DNA from: Rhizobium sp. Root1203
Lineage (GTDB): Bacteria > Pseudomonadota > Alphaproteobacteria > Rhizobiales > Rhizobiaceae
Length of the DNA stretch: 64,000 nt
Assembly (NCBI RefSeq): GCF_001424945.1
Contig: NZ_LMCW01000002.1
Coordinates: 130 to 64,129, forward strand
Direction of reading: 5' to 3'
Numbering within the stretch: position 1 is the first letter of the stretch; every line of letters begins with the position of its first letter. Under the pieces are notes generated by a model. It ran no database searches. It saw nothing but the letters and a program-made list of their open reading frames with translations, and was not told where the DNA came from. The translations under genes were made by a program, and so were the position numbers. Positions 8,147 through 16,543 of the stretch are shown piece after piece.

Positions 8147-8722
8147 TCACTGCGTCGCCGAATCGGGTGCGTTCGGATCCGGCAGCGGAACCGGCGAATC
8201 GGCCAGCGTGTGCAGGTACAGGATGACGTTGGCGCGATCGGTATCCTTCGGCAGACCGGCAAAGCCCATTGCCGTGCCGGCAACATACTTCTTGGGAGCG
8301 GCCAGGAAATGGTTCAGGTGGTCGAAGGTCCACTTCTCGCTGCCGCCCTTGGAGAAGTCCTTCATTGCGGAAGAATACGCGAAGCCTTCATGCGTTGCGA
8401 TCGGGCGATCCACGGCACCGAAGAGGTTCGGTCCAACCTTGTTGGGCCCCCCCTTGGTGGCGTCATGACAGGCCTGACACTTCTTGAAGACGGTCTCGCC
8501 AGCCTTGGCGTCGGCCTTGGCAAGCAATTGTGCGATCGGAACAGCGGCAGCGGGTGCTGCTTCACCGCCGCCCGCGGCGGACGCCTCTTCGGCAACGATC
8601 GCGAAACCTTCCTTCTCCGGCTTCTCGGAATGAAAGATTCCTTCCGACGCGATGGAGACCGACATCAGAACGAAAACCGTTCCGAGCAGCGCCCCCACTG
8701 CCGTATTCACGTAAGAATTCAT
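8147..8722 (-). CDS. cycM: Membrane-anchored c-type cytochrome (CycM-like, c552)
   Basis: This 191-residue class I cytochrome c is held in the cytoplasmic membrane by an uncleaved N-terminal helix (about residues 6-27) and carries electrons, typically from the bc1 complex to an aa3 oxidase. The haem motif CQACH is at 82-86 and the axial Met is M152 in GTAMGF. An Ala/Pro-rich linker joins anchor and haem domain. The start at 8722 is preceded at good distance by GGGGAG; two codons upstream is only a TTG. Confidence 0.88.
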   Translation of the reverse strand: MNSYVNTAVGALLGTVFVLMSVSIASEGIFHSEKPEKEGFAIVAEEASAAGGGEAAPAAAVPIAQLLAKADAKAGETVFKKCQACHDATKGGPNKVGPNLFGAVDRPIATHEGFAYSSAMKDFSKGGSEKWTFDHLNHFLAAPKKYVAGTAMGFAGLPKDTDRANVILYLHTLADSPVPLPDPNAPDSATQ

Positions 8723-8876
8723 CTGCAATGCTCCCCTCGCAGCCGGCAGACATAAAACCGGACCATCTTGAAATCGCGCGGAACCTATGTCTTTTGGCTA
8801 TTTGTTGCAACAGTCTAAATGGTCTACTGCGTGAGACTTTTTGACACTTTTCCGCCCGGAATTGAAGGCCCGAACA

Positions 8877-9632
8877 ATGACCAGTCCAAATTTAGACAAC
8901 GTGCTCGTCCTCATTCCGGCCCGCATGGCCTCGACCCGGCTCCCGGGCAAGCCGCTCGCCGACATCTGCGGCCTGCCGATGGTTGTCCAGGTCGCACTGA
9001 GGGCCAGGGACGCAGCTCTCGGACGGGTGGTCGTGGCAGTGGACGACCAGCAGGTCTTCGACGTAGTGTCGCAAGCCGGCTTCGAAGTCGTCATGACCAG
9101 CAAGGACCATCAGTCCGGTTCGGACCGGATCTACGAGGCGCTCCAGAAGGTGGATCCCCAGGGCCGCGCGAAGTTCATCGTCAACGTTCAGGGCGATCTG
9201 CCGACGATCGAGCCGGAAACGGTCCGCGCGGCGCTGCGTCCGCTGGAAGACGGGACGGTCGATATCGCCACGCTGACGATCGAAATCGAGGACGAAGCAG
9301 ACAAGACCGCGCCCCAAATTGTAAAGGTCATCGGCTCGCCGCTCTCCGAGACCCGCCTGCGGGCGCTGTATTTCACCCGGGCGACGGCACCCTGGGGAAA
9401 CGGCCCGCTCTACCACCATATCGGCCTCTATGCCTACCGCCGGGCGGCCCTCGAGCGTTTCGTCTCGCTCGGCCCGTCCGCTCTCGAAGTGCGCGAATCA
9501 CTGGAGCAGCTGCGAGCCCTCGAGGCGGGCATGCGTATCGATGTCGAGATCGTTGACACGGTTCCACTCGGTGTCGATACTCCCGCCGACCTTGAAAAGG
9601 CGCGGCGCATTCTCTCCGCAAAATCGAACTGA
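8877..9632 (+). CDS. kdsB: 3-deoxy-manno-octulosonate cytidylyltransferase
   Basis: This 251-residue cytosolic enzyme makes CMP-Kdo from CTP and Kdo for lipopolysaccharide inner core. The nucleotide-binding start [16 protein letters not shown], the DDQQV motif, [10 protein letters not shown] and [12 protein letters not shown] are all family hallmarks. The Met at 8877 gives the usual N-terminus; the frame extends upstream without conservation. The prephenate dehydratase gene follows after 10 bp, so the two are probably co-transcribed. Confidence 0.93.
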   Translation: MTSPNLDNVLVLIPARMASTRLPGKPLADICGLPMVVQVALRARDAALGRVVVAVDDQQVFDVVSQAGFEVVMTSKDHQSGSDRIYEALQKVDPQGRAKFIVNVQGDLPTIEPETVRAALRPLEDGTVDIATLTIEIEDEADKTAPQIVKVIGSPLSETRLRALYFTRATAPWGNGPLYHHIGLYAYRRAALERFVSLGPSALEVRESLEQLRALEAGMRIDVEIVDTVPLGVDTPADLEKARRILSAKSN

Positions 9633-9642
9633 CGGATCTCCT

Positions 9643-10506
9643 ATGAACATCGACACCAACAGGATCGCCTTCCAGGGCGACTTCGGCGCGAATTCGGACA
9701 TGGCATGTCGCGACATGTTTCCGACCATGGAGCCGCTGCCCTGCCAGACGTTCGAGGATGCCTTCGTGGCCGTCGACAACGGCGAGGCCGACCTGGGCAT
9801 GATCCCGATCGAGAATACCATTGCCGGCCGCGTCGCAGACATCCATCACCTGCTGCCCGAATCGCGCCTGCACATCATCGGCGAATATTTCATGCCGATC
9901 CGCTTCCAGCTGATGGTGCTGCCGGGCGTCACCAAGGACGAGATCCGCACCGTGCACAGCCATATCCATGCGCTTGGCCAGTGCCGCAAGATCGTTCGCG
10001 CCAATGGCTGGAAGGCCGTCGTCGCCGGCGACACGGCGGGCGCCGCAAAGCTCGTGCAGGAGACCGGCGACCGGACGATGGCGGCACTCGCACCGCGCCT
10101 CGCCGCAGACCTGTACGGCCTCGATATCGTCGCCGAGAACGTCGAGGATACGGAAAACAACGTCACCCGCTTCGTCGTCCTGTCACGGGACGAGGAATGG
10201 GCTCACCGGGATTCGGAGGAGGAGAAGCTGGTCACGACCTTTGTCTTCAACGTCAGGAATATCCCAGCCGCCCTCTACAAGGCGCTTGGCGGCTTTGCGA
10301 CCAACGGCATCAACATGACGAAACTGGAGAGCTACCAGCTCGGCGGCAAATTTGTAGCCACGCAGTTCTATGCCGATATCGAAGGCCATCCGGACGATGC
10401 CAATGTCCGGCGCGCCCTGGAGGAGCTCCGGTTCTTCTCGGAAAAGGTGCGCATCCTGGGCGTCTACAAGGGGCACCCCATGCGTGGCCAGCTGCAGAAG
10501 TCATAA
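9643..10506 (+). CDS. pheA: Prephenate dehydratase
   Basis: This 287-residue enzyme converts prephenate to phenylpyruvate in phenylalanine synthesis. It is monofunctional (no chorismate mutase domain). The catalytic domain (about 8-185) carries the TRF motif in NNVTRFVVLS. The ACT domain (about 200-280) carries ALYKALGGFATNGINMTKLES, the usual feedback site for phenylalanine. The start at 9643 lies 10 bp after kdsB. A perfect intrinsic terminator follows immediately. Confidence 0.92.
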   Translation: MNIDTNRIAFQGDFGANSDMACRDMFPTMEPLPCQTFEDAFVAVDNGEADLGMIPIENTIAGRVADIHHLLPESRLHIIGEYFMPIRFQLMVLPGVTKDEIRTVHSHIHALGQCRKIVRANGWKAVVAGDTAGAAKLVQETGDRTMAALAPRLAADLYGLDIVAENVEDTENNVTRFVVLSRDEEWAHRDSEEEKLVTTFVFNVRNIPAALYKALGGFATNGINMTKLESYQLGGKFVATQFYADIEGHPDDANVRRALEELRFFSEKVRILGVYKGHPMRGQLQKS

Positions 10507-10536
10507 AAAAGGGCGCCAAGATCGGCGCCCTTTTTT
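10505..10536. terminator. Bidirectional terminator between pheA and the VOC gene
   Basis: A perfect 13-bp stem AAAAAAGGGCGCC (10505-10517) / GGCGCCCTTTTTT (10524-10536) with a 6-nt loop. The A-run and T-run let it end both the pheA transcript and the convergent VOC transcript. Confidence 0.92.
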
Positions 10537-10544
10537 CATGCGGC

Positions 10545-10913
10545 TTACTTGTCCGGCTCGCAGACGCGCAACCGGTGGCCGTCCGGATCAAGGACGACGA
10601 AGGTCGGACCGAAGTCCATGACGGTTAGATCCTGCGCAATGGGCAGCCGTCGCTGCCGCCAATCGTCATAGACCTCAGCCACGCCCCTTTCGCCGGGAAC
10701 CATGAATGCGATTTCCGCCCGGCTCCCGATTGCGGAGGGCTGCGGCTCCACCTTGCTCAGGCGCCATAGCCCGAGCGTGAAGCCGCCGTCCAGCGCAAAC
10801 GCCACGAAGTTTGGAGCGGCGGCCACAGGTTCGCGGCCAAGCAGGTTCTGGTAGAAGGCGGCGCTTTCCGCCGGATCCTTGACGTAGAGAATAATCAGGT
10901 TTGGGCTGTTCAT
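10545..10913 (-). CDS. VOC-superfamily (glyoxalase/bleomycin-resistance-like) protein
   Basis: This 122-residue protein has the paired beta-alpha-beta-beta-beta units of the vicinal-oxygen-chelate fold: LIILYVKDPAESAAFYQNLLG at the N-terminus and TFVVLDPDGHRLRVCEP at the C-terminus. Substrate or ligand is unknown. A perfect palindrome (10965-10983) lies 52-70 bp upstream of its start, and the WYL regulator of the same strand is the obvious candidate to bind it. Confidence 0.78.
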   Translation of the reverse strand: MNSPNLIILYVKDPAESAAFYQNLLGREPVAAAPNFVAFALDGGFTLGLWRLSKVEPQPSAIGSRAEIAFMVPGERGVAEVYDDWRQRRLPIAQDLTVMDFGPTFVVLDPDGHRLRVCEPDK

Positions 10914-10964
10914 ATCGTGGTCCCTCGGTCTGTTGGAATGATTTGCACGCTTCTTCCGACCGAC

Positions 10965-10983
10965 ACTGCCAATTTATGGCAGT
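10965..10983. promoter_or_regulatory. Operator-like palindrome upstream of the VOC gene
   Basis: ACTGCCA-N5-TGGCAGT is a perfect 7-bp inverted repeat with a 5-bp spacer. A near copy at 11299-11317 stands at the same distance before the next gene. Such spacing fits a dimeric helix-turn-helix regulator, most simply the YafY/WYL protein encoded at 11308-12012. Confidence 0.72.
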
Positions 10984-11032
10984 ATCGTTCGGCGCTTGTC
11001 GGCTTTTTGAAGTGGTCCGTCGGCTGCGGGGG

Positions 11033-11254
11033 CTATTGCTCGCGGTGCGGGTTGCCGCAATCGGCAAACCCGAGGTCGCGCTTCATGTACACGGACATGG
11101 AGTCGAGATCGAGTTGCGGATAGCCAGTCCGGACCATTCTGCGGGACGCATCAAGCATCATGCGCAACATGAGGGACTGCGGCCCCGCATAGGTGGGAGC
11201 GTCCTCGACAACGCGGTTGTCGCACGTCGATTGGGAGATGTTTAGGCGTGCCAT
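11033..11254 (-). CDS. Small protein, possibly DUF1127-like
   Basis: This 73-residue product has a well placed AGGAGA before its ATG, which argues that it is real. The C-terminal half (LDASRRMVRTGYPQLDLDSM then KRDLGFADCG) loosely resembles the DUF1127 pattern of basic residues, an LDLD step and a final RD(I/L)G motif found in small rhizobial proteins. The resemblance is weak. It lies between the WYL regulator and the VOC gene, with its own operator-like palindrome 45-63 bp upstream. Confidence 0.55.
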   Translation of the reverse strand: MARLNISQSTCDNRVVEDAPTYAGPQSLMLRMMLDASRRMVRTGYPQLDLDSMSVYMKRDLGFADCGNPHREQ

Positions 11255-11298
11255 GATCGGTTCTCCTGTTTGGATTGATCCCGATAATAGCGCAGGCT

Positions 11299-11317
11299 GC
11301 TGTCAGTTTATGGCAGT
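11299..11317. promoter_or_regulatory. Second operator-like palindrome, overlapping the WYL gene stop
   Basis: GCTGTCA-N5-TGGCAGT differs from a perfect inverted repeat at two positions of the left arm and matches the site at 10965-10983, including TTTATGGCAGT. It covers the stop codon of the WYL regulator gene (11308-11310) and lies just upstream of the small-protein gene. Confidence 0.65.
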
Positions 11318-12012
11318 AGCCTCTCGTGTTCGGACGAAATGTCCTGCTGGTCGCGCCATTCCTTCAGAAGCACCGCGCGCCGACGTGGATAGCGTACGTC
11401 CTGAGAGGCCATGTCAACGATACGGTCGGTGCGGAAATGGCGATAGTCCTTCCGCAGTTCGCACCAGGCCACCATCACGCGCACCCGCTCGAAATAGCTG
11501 AGCGCGAATGGCCAGACATTGCGGATGGACGCCCGCCCGCTCTCGTCCGTGTAGGTCAATTTGAGAACGCGCTCCGTTCGGATCGCCTTGCGAATGACCT
11601 CGAGATCGGCTTTTTCGGCGACCGGCGGGCGCAGGTGAACGAGAAGCGTCGAGGTTTCGATTTCGTCGCGCATGTCGCGCGGCAGAACGTCCGCAATCTT
11701 GGCCAATGCATCGGCTCCGGCCGCGGCAAGCCGCGGATCGGCAGCCCTTGCCACCCAGCGTGAGCCGAGGACCAGGGCCTCGATCTCATCCTGTGAAAAC
11801 ATCATCGGGGGCAGCATGAAGCCCGGCTTCAGCATGTAGCCAAGGCCTGCCTCGCCCTCGATCTGGGCGCCTTGTGCCTGAAGGCTCGCAATGTCCCGGT
11901 AGAGCGTGCGGATGCTCACGCCCGTTTCTCCAGCCAGGACGGCGCCGCTGACCGGACGGCGGTAACGGCGCAATGTCTGCAGCAATGTCAGCAGGCGTTC
12001 AGAGCGTGCCAT
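11308..12012 (-). CDS. YafY-type helix-turn-helix regulator with WYL domain
   Basis: This 234-residue cytosolic regulator has an N-terminal HTH_11-like domain (about residues 6-60, with TGVSIRTLYRDIASLQAQG). A ligand-sensing WYL domain follows (about 135-205, with VLKLTYTDESG, VWPFALSYFERVRVMVAWCELR and FRTDRI). The genes next to it, a VOC protein and a small protein, each carry a matching palindrome upstream, so it probably represses or activates them. The start sits 10 bp after the nudC stop on the same strand. Confidence 0.85.
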   Translation of the reverse strand: MARSERLLTLLQTLRRYRRPVSGAVLAGETGVSIRTLYRDIASLQAQGAQIEGEAGLGYMLKPGFMLPPMMFSQDEIEALVLGSRWVARAADPRLAAAGADALAKIADVLPRDMRDEIETSTLLVHLRPPVAEKADLEVIRKAIRTERVLKLTYTDESGRASIRNVWPFALSYFERVRVMVAWCELRKDYRHFRTDRIVDMASQDVRYPRRRAVLLKEWRDQQDISSEHERLLP

Positions 12013-12021
12013 GGCACGGGC

Positions 12022-12984
12022 CTATCTCTCTTTCCACTCTACCCAGTCACGCATCAGGCGATGGGCGATCGCTCCCTTGGGCGGCGGCGCCTGGCCGTTG
12101 GTGCCGGGGCGTTGGAGCATCTCGATTGTTTCCTCGCGCGAGAACCAGCGGCAGTCTTCCAGCTCCTGCTCGTCGCGCTTGATGTGGGTCGACTTTGCCT
12201 CGGCATAGCACCCGATCATCAGCGTGTGCGGCATCGGCCAGGGCTGCGAGGCATGGTAGCGGATGCGCGCCGTGTGAATGCCCGATTCCTCGAGCGTCTC
12301 GCGGCGAACGGCATTCTCAATCGTCTCCCCCGGCTCGACGAAGCCCGCGAGACAGGAATACATGCCCGGCGCGAAATGCGGGCTGCGGCCGAGCAGGCAG
12401 AGATCGCGCTCCTCGTCGATCGTCAGCATGATGACGACGGGATCGGTACGCGGAAAGATGGTGTGCTCGCAGGCGATGCAGACGCGCTTGTAGCCGCCGA
12501 TATGGATGTCCATTGTCGAGCCGCAACGGCCGCAAAACCTGTTGTCCCGGTTCCAGCGAATGAGGCTGGCCCCCTGCGCGAATTCTCCGAGCAGAACGTC
12601 GTCGACCAGCATGTCGCGAAACAGCGATCGACCGTCGGCGGGCTTGTACTGGCTGGCAAGTTCCTCCTCGGAAACGCCGACCGGAACGGCAAGGCGCGGT
12701 TCGCCGGTCTTGCGGTAACCGAGCAGAATCGTCTCGTCCCAGTCAGGACGCAGATCCTTCAGCTCGTAGCGCGCAAACAGCGGATCGAGAACCTGACCGT
12801 CGTGCTTCAGCACCAGCTTGTCGCCGGTGAAGGCAAAGATATGTGTGCCTTCCTTGGCGAGCGCGTTGTCCACGGAGCTCTCGTTGCGGTGCTCGGAATC
12901 GCGGATGAGGTCATTGGCGGCAAATGCTGTCAGATTACTGGGTTCCGGATGTGGTACATCCGAATCGAAAAGCGAACGGCTCAT
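12022..12984 (-). CDS. nudC: NAD(+) diphosphatase / NADH pyrophosphatase
   Basis: This 320-residue Nudix hydrolase cleaves NADH/NAD+ (and may remove NAD caps from RNA). It shows an N-terminal domain, a four-cysteine zinc ribbon (CGRCG then CIAC), a complete Nudix box (GFVEPGETIENAVRRETLEE, then SGI) and the NudC-specific SQPWPMPHTL motif. Met at 12984 is chosen because it overlaps the HIT stop by ATGA; the frame extends further upstream without conservation. It is probably translationally coupled to the HIT gene. Confidence 0.9.
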   Translation of the reverse strand: MSRSLFDSDVPHPEPSNLTAFAANDLIRDSEHRNESSVDNALAKEGTHIFAFTGDKLVLKHDGQVLDPLFARYELKDLRPDWDETILLGYRKTGEPRLAVPVGVSEEELASQYKPADGRSLFRDMLVDDVLLGEFAQGASLIRWNRDNRFCGRCGSTMDIHIGGYKRVCIACEHTIFPRTDPVVIMLTIDEERDLCLLGRSPHFAPGMYSCLAGFVEPGETIENAVRRETLEESGIHTARIRYHASQPWPMPHTLMIGCYAEAKSTHIKRDEQELEDCRWFSREETIEMLQRPGTNGQAPPPKGAIAHRLMRDWVEWKER

Positions 12985-13391
12985 GATGAAAGGGCTTCCC
13001 GCAACGTCTCTATCAATGCATCTCTCTTTGCGTCTTCGTAGGGTTCGGCTTTGCCGAATCCCCAGACGGGGCCCGGCCAATTGGCATCGCCTTCGAAGCG
13101 GGCAATGACATGAACATGAAGCTGGCGGACGACGTTGCCAAGAGCCCCGACGTTGATTTTTGTCGCGCCGGTAATCGTCTTGAGGGCTGAAGCGACCAGC
13201 TCGATCTCGAAAGTCAGGAGCACCTGATCAAGCGGCGTAGGCTCGAAGATTTCGGTGATATCGGCTCGTCGCGGGACGAGAATCAGCCAAGGCCAACGGG
13301 CATCCGCCGACAGCCTGAGGTCGCAGAGGCCGGTCTGCATGACACTCTTGCTGTCGTTTTGAAGCCGGGGGTCGAGCGTGAAGACGTCCAA
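12981..13391 (-). CDS. HIT-domain protein
   Basis: This is about 136 residues with the histidine-triad-like motif QLHVHVIARF, which acts as a nucleotide phosphoramidase or hydrolase site in the family. ARWPWLILVP is typical of the alphaproteobacterial branch. I place the start at a TTG (13391), which is preceded by GGAGG at 8 bp and gives the family start DVFTLDPRLQ; the frame extends upstream but loses likeness. It overlaps nudC by 4 bp. Confidence 0.78.
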   Translation of the reverse strand: MDVFTLDPRLQNDSKSVMQTGLCDLRLSADARWPWLILVPRRADITEIFEPTPLDQVLLTFEIELVASALKTITGATKINVGALGNVVRQLHVHVIARFEGDANWPGPVWGFGKAEPYEDAKRDALIETLREALSS

Positions 13392-13442
13392 CAGGTATTC
13401 CTCCAGAGTTTTCCAAAGGCTAGCAGTTTTTTTTGTGCTTGG

Positions 13443-13471
13443 CTTGCTTTTGATGGCGATATTGCCGATAT
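13443..13471 (+). promoter_or_regulatory. Promoter of the SRP RNA gene
   Basis: CTTGCT (13443-13448), a 17-bp spacer and CGATAT (13466-13471) match the rhizobial sigma-70 form CTTGAC-N17-CTATAT at ten of twelve positions. The -10 ends 8 bp before the RNA start inferred from pairing. Confidence 0.65.
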
Positions 13472-13479
13472 GTGCATCC

Positions 13480-13575
13480 GGGAGGTTGGTGGTGGACGAG
13501 CCACTCGCCAACCGGGTCAGGTCCGGAAGGAAGCAGCCCTAACGAGCCCGGCACGGGTCATCGTGCCAGCCTCCC
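13480..13575 (+). ncRNA. ffs: Signal recognition particle RNA (4.5S, small type)
   Basis: The conserved Ffh-binding core GGTCAGGTCCGGAAGGAAGC is present at about 13515-13534, followed by AGCCCTA. The ends GGGAGG (13480-13485) and CCTCCC (13570-13575) pair to close the hairpin, giving about 96 nt. It lies between the HIT gene and dnaX, as usual in this family. A GCCCGG/CCGGGC hairpin (13594-13610) follows and may stop or process the RNA before dnaX. Confidence 0.95.
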
Positions 13576-13623
13576 ACCCTTCTCTCCATCCTTGCCCGGT
13601 AAGTCCGGGCGCTAAGCAGGGCG

Positions 13624-15492
13624 ATGAGCGACACCGAGCGACAATCAAAAGATGCCGCCTCGACGGGCACCGGATACCGGGTGCTGGCACGCAAATACCG
13701 CCCCAAGGATTTCACGGATCTGATGGTCGGCCAGGAGCCGATGGTCCAGACGTTGACCAACGCCTTCGAGACCGGCCGCATCGCCCAGGCCTATATGCTG
13801 ACCGGCGTTCGCGGAGTCGGGAAAACGACGACGGCGCGTATTCTGGCGCGCGCCCTCAATTACAAGACATCTGAGATCGACAAGCCGACGATCGACCTTC
13901 GTATCCCCGGCGAACACTGCCAGGCGATCATGGAAGGCCGCCACGTCGATGTCATCGAGATGGACGCCGCCTCGCACACCGGTATCGACGATATCAGAGA
14001 GATCATCGAGCAGGTGCGCTACCGCCCGGTCTCGGCGCGCTACAAGGTCTACATCATCGACGAAGTGCACATGCTCTCGACACAGGCCTTCAACGGCTTG
14101 CTGAAGACGCTCGAGGAGCCTCCGGAGCATGTGAAGTTCATCTTTGCAACCACCGAAATCCGCAAGGTTCCGATTACGGTGTTGTCGCGTTGCCAGCGCT
14201 TCGACCTGCGCCGCATCAGCGCGTCCGATCTCGTCGGATTGTTCACCACGATCGCGTCCAAGGAAGGCATTGAGGCCGAACCGGACGCTCTGGCAATGAT
14301 CGCTCGCGCAGCCGAAGGCTCGGCGCGCGACGGCCTCTCGTTGCTCGATCAGGCGATCGCCCATGGGGGCGGTGCAGTGCTGGCCGAAGCCGTGCGCGGG
14401 ATGCTCGGCCTTGCCGATCGCGCCCGTATCGTCGATCTCTTCCATCACGTCGTCAAAGGCGATGTCGCGTCAGCGCTCGGCGAGTTCCAGAGCCAATACG
14501 AGGCTGGGGCGAACCCGGTTGCGGTTCTCACAGATCTTGCCGATTTCACGCATCTGGTGACACGGCTGAAATACGTGCCGGACGCGGCGAACGATCCTTC
14601 GCTGAGCGAGATCGAGCGCACCAAGGCAGCCGAATTCGCAACAGGTATTGCAGTGACGACGCTGTCGCGTATCTGGCAGATGCTGTTGAAGGGAATTCCG
14701 GAGGCGGAGGCTTCCTCGCGTCCCGCCGGTGCCGCCGAAATGGTGCTGATCCGGCTCGCCCATGCCGCGCATCTCCCTGCACCCGAAGATGCTGCGCGCC
14801 GCCTGGCCGACCTTTCCGAAAACAACGCAGGCGCCCGGCCGACGGTACCGTCGGGCAACGGCGGCGGCAATGGCACGACGGTAAACTATCAGGCAGGCGT
14901 TGCGGCCAGAGCAACCGATGCCACGCCGCGCCCTCAGCCCTCCGGCTCGACAGCGGTGCTGCGCTCCGTCCCCAATCCCGATCCGCAGGACATGCCCGTC
15001 GGCCGCGTCGAGACCAGGCCGACCGAGGTGCCGAAGCCGTTGGTTGCAGTCAATTCGATCGGCGACGTCGTCAATCTGGCTTCCGAAAAGCGCGATGCGA
15101 AGATCAAGGCGCTGGTGCGCACCTTCGTCCGCCCGGTCCGCGTCGAGCCGGGCCGCCTCGACGTGAACCTGACGGATGGCGCTCCGCCGACGCTGCTTAA
15201 CGAACTGGCGGTCAAGCTCAGGGACTGGACCGGCATCCACTGGATCGTCAGCCTCAGCCGCGACCCGGGCCAGCCGACCATGGTCGAGGCGGAAGCCCGC
15301 GCCAAGGAACAGCAGGTGAGCGACGCGCGGCAGGATCCTGACGTCGCCGCGATCCTCGCACAGTTTCCCGGCGCAAGGATTATCGACGTGCGTGTGAGAG
15401 CGCCGGAGCCGGAGGAAGAGGACGTCCCGGCGCCCGCCGCCGCCGAATCCGAAGATGGCGACATCCTCCCCGGCGACGATCTAGAATTCTGA
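13624..15492 (+). CDS. dnaX: DNA polymerase III subunits gamma/tau
   Basis: This 622-residue clamp-loader ATPase has Walker A in GVRGVGKTTTAR (about 60-71), a DEVH Walker B box and the arginine-finger region VLSRCQRFDLRR. The C-terminal tau part (after about 390) is Pro/Ala-rich, then ends in an acidic tail. The zinc-module cysteines of the E. coli protein are mostly missing (ALNYKTSEID where C-rich sequence is expected). This also occurs in other alphaproteobacterial DnaX as far as I recall. It is followed at 22 bp by ybaB. Confidence 0.94.
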   Translation: MSDTERQSKDAASTGTGYRVLARKYRPKDFTDLMVGQEPMVQTLTNAFETGRIAQAYMLTGVRGVGKTTTARILARALNYKTSEIDKPTIDLRIPGEHCQAIMEGRHVDVIEMDAASHTGIDDIREIIEQVRYRPVSARYKVYIIDEVHMLSTQAFNGLLKTLEEPPEHVKFIFATTEIRKVPITVLSRCQRFDLRRISASDLVGLFTTIASKEGIEAEPDALAMIARAAEGSARDGLSLLDQAIAHGGGAVLAEAVRGMLGLADRARIVDLFHHVVKGDVASALGEFQSQYEAGANPVAVLTDLADFTHLVTRLKYVPDAANDPSLSEIERTKAAEFATGIAVTTLSRIWQMLLKGIPEAEASSRPAGAAEMVLIRLAHAAHLPAPEDAARRLADLSENNAGARPTVPSGNGGGNGTTVNYQAGVAARATDATPRPQPSGSTAVLRSVPNPDPQDMPVGRVETRPTEVPKPLVAVNSIGDVVNLASEKRDAKIKALVRTFVRPVRVEPGRLDVNLTDGAPPTLLNELAVKLRDWTGIHWIVSLSRDPGQPTMVEAEARAKEQQVSDARQDPDVAAILAQFPGARIIDVRVRAPEPEEEDVPAPAAAESEDGDILPGDDLEF

Positions 15493-15514
15493 GTGACGAA
15501 GAAGGAGTAGGACG

Positions 15515-15838
15515 ATGCGCGACATCATGGGCATGATGGGCAAAGTCAAGGAAATGCAGGCGAAGATGGAGAAGATGCAGGCGGAAATCGCCGAGCTCCA
15601 CGCCGAAGGCAAGTCCGGCGGCGGTCTGGTGACCGTCATCCTCAACGGCAAGGGCGAAATGCAGAGCCTGAAGATCGATCCGTCGCTCTTCAAGGAGGAG
15701 GACGTCGAGATTCTCGAGGACCTGATCGTTGCCGCCCATAAGGACGCCAAGGACAAGGCGGAAGCTGCGGCTGCCGAGAAGACCAAGGCGCTGACCGCAG
15801 GCCTCCCGATCCCTCCCGGCTTCAAGATGCCGTTCTGA
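15515..15838 (+). CDS. YbaB/EbfC nucleoid-associated protein
   Basis: This 107-residue DNA-binding protein of the YbaB family forms dimers on DNA. The N-terminal helix is Met/Lys-rich ([18 protein letters not shown]), and the core has [20 protein letters not shown] and PGFKMPF at the end. It follows dnaX directly, as in many bacteria, and a hairpin that probably ends the operon lies just downstream. recR, the usual third partner, is instead about 2.6 kb away at 18447. Confidence 0.92.
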   Translation: MRDIMGMMGKVKEMQAKMEKMQAEIAELHAEGKSGGGLVTVILNGKGEMQSLKIDPSLFKEEDVEILEDLIVAAHKDAKDKAEAAAAEKTKALTAGLPIPPGFKMPF

Positions 15839-15857
15839 TCCATTCGAAGAGGATTGA

Positions 15858-15893
15858 GAGGGATGTCGTTCAACGACATTCCCTCCGCTTTTC
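15858..15893 (+). terminator. Probable terminator of dnaX-ybaB
   Basis: GAGGGATGTCGTT (15858-15870) pairs with AACGACATTCCCTC (15872-15885) with one bulged T and a tiny loop, followed by CGCTTTTC. The core ATGTCGTT-c-AACGACAT is a perfect palindrome, so an operator for the LysE gene 20 bp downstream is an alternative reading. Confidence 0.5.
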
Positions 15894-15911
15894 GCAATGG
15901 GAGGATTGCAG

Positions 15912-16523
15912 ATGACGCTGACCACCTTGTTCGTCGTTGCCTGCGCGCTGTTCGTGGGCGCCGGCACTCCAGGTCCGAGCGTGGCCGCGCTCGTCGCCCG
16001 GGTGATCTCCAAGGGAGCGCGCGATGTGCTTCCGTTTCTCGCCGCCATGTGGCTCGGCGAAGCGATTTGGCTCACCAGCGCCGTTGCCGGTCTTGCCGCG
16101 ATTGCCGAGACTTTTCACTACGCCTTCGTCGGTATAAAATGGCTGGGCGTTTGCTACCTTCTCTATCTTGCCTGGAAAATGTGGTTTGCCTCGCCGGGCG
16201 ACAGTCATGAAACGCTGCCTGAGGCGCAATCTGCGCGGAAGCTTTTCTTCGCAGGCATGACGGTGACGCTCGGCAATCCGAAGATCATGATGTTCTACAT
16301 GGCGCTGTTGCCGTCGATCATCGACATCGGTGCAGTAACGATCGCCGGCTGGGCCGAACTCGTCGCAACGATGCTGCTGGTGTTGGTTGCGATCGATTTC
16401 GGCTGGGCGCTGCTTGCTTCAAAGGCGAGAGCGTTCCTGAAGAGCCGGCGCGCTGTCCGCATCGCCAATCGCGTGAGCGCCGGCACGATGGCCGGTGCCG
16501 CCGTTGCCATCGCCATGCGCTAG
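15912..16523 (+). CDS. LysE/RhtB-family amino-acid exporter
   Basis: This 203-residue inner-membrane protein has five or six hydrophobic helices and the family start GAGTPGPSVAALVARVISKG, followed by the conserved FFAGMTVTLGNPKIMMFYMALLP. Such proteins export amino acids or homoserine lactone-like compounds. The ATG at 15912 is preceded by GGGAGGA. It is convergent with an Lrp-type regulator; a link between them is plausible but these pairs are usually divergent. Confidence 0.85.
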   Translation: MTLTTLFVVACALFVGAGTPGPSVAALVARVISKGARDVLPFLAAMWLGEAIWLTSAVAGLAAIAETFHYAFVGIKWLGVCYLLYLAWKMWFASPGDSHETLPEAQSARKLFFAGMTVTLGNPKIMMFYMALLPSIIDIGAVTIAGWAELVATMLLVLVAIDFGWALLASKARAFLKSRRAVRIANRVSAGTMAGAAVAIAMR

Positions 16524-16543
16524 TTCACGCAGCCGCGGGGGTA

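Noticed and set aside
13624..15492. Missing zinc cysteines in DnaX as a possible defect
   Set aside because: The ATPase motifs are complete, and as far as I recall the loss also occurs in other alphaproteobacterial DnaX, so it is not a sign of damage.
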